Virus record (IMG/VR): IMGVR_UViG_3300025011_000018
Span: 62,001 to 126,000 of that record
Strand: one strand, 5' to 3'
Length of the DNA stretch: 64,000 nucleotides
Origin: a virus
This document shows, one piece after another, positions 62,192-64,000 of the stretch. Position 1 is the stretch's first letter. Each line of letters begins with the position of its first letter. The translations under genes were made by a program, and so were the position numbers. Under the pieces are notes generated by a model, which saw nothing but the letters and a program-made list of their open reading frames with translations, was not told where the DNA came from and made no database searches.

Positions 62192-64000
62192 TTGGAAAAT
62201 GTAAAAATTACCCTACATAAGCGTGACCGAACAATGGTGTATAACCTTTATGATATAATAAATCCAGTATATACAGAAGTTTATGGAGGTATCAATACTC
62301 TAAATTTTAGTATTCCTTTTGTTTGTTCTGATTTTTTAACACACGAAACGATTGATAATCCAGTGGTTAGTCTAATTAAACCTTTTTATTTAGTAAAATA
62401 TGATGGCGAATGGTTCATCATAGATAAGGTTGATAAGATATCAGATGATAAAAGTGTTCTTAATATAAGAACTTATTCTTTAGGATATGAACTAAAAAAT
62501 AAAAACATTAGAGCTTTTAAAACTGGCGTTGTTGGCAATCCAGTAAAAAACTTAACAGACACAATGAATTTATTATTAGTCAATACGAACTGGATAGTAG
62601 ACCACGTAGATACTTCTTTAGATTTACTATACAGAGCGATTGAGATATCTGATAAATCAGTATTAGATGCAATAATTAACGATGTATGTATTAAATGGGA
62701 TTGTGTTCCTAAATTTTCGACAGAAACTAGAAAGATATCATTTGTTGATTATAAAACCGATGGTGTCGATTTAGGATTATATATATCTGAAAATAAGTAT
62801 CTGAAAAATATTCAGTTTGAGATGGAAGAAGATTCAATTTGTACTAAGCTTAAAGTTTTCGGGAAAAATAATATAAGTATAAATCAAGTGAATCCAAGTG
62901 GTCAAAATTATATTAGTGATTTCAGTTATTTTAAGCAAGATGGGTATATGACTTCGGGTTTGAAAACTGCTCTCAATAATTATGAAACAGCCATAAGTAA
63001 TAACCAAACAGCGTTTCAGAATTATGTTTCTCAAAAAACAATTTTACAAACTCAACTTCTAGATAAAGAGCATGAATTAGATGTTTATAAAACAGATTCA
63101 ACATTAGGACTTAACGCAATACAACAAGCCAAAGATATTGCAATTAGTAATGGTCAAGATATAAACGCTACTCAAACTACAATTGAGAGTGGATTATTAC
63201 AATCAGCTACTTCAAATACTGCTGTATTAAGCACTAATACATTGAGTGATAGAAATGATTATTATAATAATTGCAGTATAACCATTACTTCTGGAACTGG
63301 AGTAGGACAAACTAAAACTATTACCGATTATGTGGCAAGTAGTAATACTATAACGGTAAATACTATTTGGGCTACAATACCTGACAATACTTCAATGTAT
63401 AATATCACTAATTCTTCTATTTTAGCTGAAGAAACTAGAAGGCAGAATATAGTTAACACAATTCAATCTGAAGTTGATTCACTTGAATCACAAATTGATG
63501 ATATTAATGATAATATTTTAATACTTAGAAATTCTATTGATATTTCAACCTATTTAACTTCCAATCAATTAAAGGAATTAAATGATTGGACTGTTGAAAA
63601 AGTTTATACAGATAATAGTATTACAGAACAAGGGGATTCATTAGATGTTTTGCAGCAACTATTAACCGAAGCTCAAAAGCAATTATCATTACAAAATCAA
63701 CCTAGATTTAATGCTAGTATTGATTTGGTGGATTTTTGTCAGGCAGTAAATGTTGATATTTCTGAAAAAGATAGATTGAAAATTGGCAGTATAGTATTGG
63801 TTAGACATTCAAAATTGAATATAGATTTAGTTTGTAAGATTATAGAAATAGAACGTGATTATTTTAACTATAAGATTACAATAAAGATTGCTAATGAGAA
63901 AAGTATTAAGAACGGGTTCACTCTCATAAAAGATATATTGAAAAATGTTTCTACCACCAGTGCTTTTTTATCATTAAATTCTGATTCTTGGTCTAATGGC
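62192..64000 (+). CDS. tail-associated lysin/prophage endopeptidase tail protein, partial
   Basis: TTG at 62192 behind AAGGAGGTG; the frame is open for 603 codons to the window end. N-terminal part (VKITLHKRDRTMVYNLYDI; FYLVKYDGEWFIIDKVDKI; AIEISDKSVLDAIINDVC; CTKLKVFGK) is typical of the prophage tail endopeptidase/Tal domain, followed by coiled coils. It forms the tail tip and may carry a wall-degrading domain further on. Confidence 0.75.
   Translation, partial: MENVKITLHKRDRTMVYNLYDIINPVYTEVYGGINTLNFSIPFVCSDFLTHETIDNPVVSLIKPFYLVKYDGEWFIIDKVDKISDDKSVLNIRTYSLGYELKNKNIRAFKTGVVGNPVKNLTDTMNLLLVNTNWIVDHVDTSLDLLYRAIEISDKSVLDAIINDVCIKWDCVPKFSTETRKISFVDYKTDGVDLGLYISENKYLKNIQFEMEEDSICTKLKVFGKNNISINQVNPSGQNYISDFSYFKQDGYMTSGLKTALNNYETAISNNQTAFQNYVSQKTILQTQLLDKEHELDVYKTDSTLGLNAIQQAKDIAISNGQDINATQTTIESGLLQSATSNTAVLSTNTLSDRNDYYNNCSITITSGTGVGQTKTITDYVASSNTITVNTIWATIPDNTSMYNITNSSILAEETRRQNIVNTIQSEVDSLESQIDDINDNILILRNSIDISTYLTSNQLKELNDWTVEKVYTDNSITEQGDSLDVLQQLLTEAQKQLSLQNQPRFNASIDLVDFCQAVNVDISEKDRLKIGSIVLVRHSKLNIDLVCKIIEIERDYFNYKITIKIANEKSIKNGFTLIKDILKNVSTTSAFLSLNSDSWSNG

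Noticed and set aside
1-64000. CRISPR arrays and tRNA genes
   Set aside because: No regularly spaced repeats and no tRNA-like cloverleaf with a T-arm were seen in reading the window; a tRNAscan run could still find a divergent one.

Overview
The window is a 64 kb piece of a large, strongly AT-rich temperate siphovirus of a low-GC Gram-positive, most likely clostridial, host. The evidence is GGAGG-type ribosome sites on nearly every gene, a Spo0E-like sporulation-control protein, and a complete terminase/portal/protease/capsid/tail series. A replication-initiator-like gene, a ParB-family gene, an ORF6C-domain gene, a tyrosine recombinase and a large non-coding strand-asymmetric region together suggest that it lives, at least partly, as a plasmid (a phage-plasmid). 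This is inference: no ParA was seen and the ends of the replicon lie outside the window.

Layout. (1) 0.1-12.2 kb, minus strand: one long operon-like run of about 30 very small genes, mostly unrecognised, with two HTH proteins, two zinc-ribbon proteins and a pair of paralogues; a candidate promoter lies at 12.24 kb. (2) 12.2-14.1 kb: no convincing gene; a sharp reversal of G/C strand bias, an inverted repeat, a folded element and 19-bp direct repeats suggest a replication or partition locus. (3) 14.1-18.0 kb, minus: putative Rep, ORF6C protein, ParB, tyrosine recombinase. (4) 18.1-23.4 kb, minus: Spo0E-like protein, small proteins, a Replic_Relax-type protein, a VirD4/HerA-type ATPase and three small membrane proteins, resembling part of a conjugation or DNA-transfer module; a plus-strand 23-codon hydrophobic peptide sits at its edge. 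(5) 23.5-30.5 kb, plus: starts at a good sigma-A promoter; CoiA-like nuclease, a protein with a sigma region-4-like C-terminus, small proteins, a metallophosphoesterase and two candidate structured RNAs. (6) 30.5-45.9 kb, plus: terminase, portal, protease/scaffold, decoration, major capsid, connectors and tail tube. (7) 46-64 kb, plus: collar-type fibre, tail assembly proteins, a second tyrosine recombinase, the tape measure gene, distal tail protein and the start of a tail endopeptidase/Tal protein that leaves the window.

The tape measure gene is split by two group I introns whose ends can be placed to the base from reading frame, the U.G splice pair, the guide sequence and P10 pairing. The first carries a GIY-YIG endonuclease gene. 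The two introns share an identical 95-nt 3' segment. Four more related zinc-ribbon/nuclease genes sit between structural genes, each behind a hairpin; three of the four are broken by different lesions.

Two short motifs recur before ribosome sites: TATAACAG-like in the left operon and AAAATATAAAA throughout the rest. They resemble -10-only promoters and could relate to the sigma-like protein at 24.8 kb. Operon borders, the replication role of the 12-14 kb region and the transfer role of the 18-23 kb module are proposals from sequence only.
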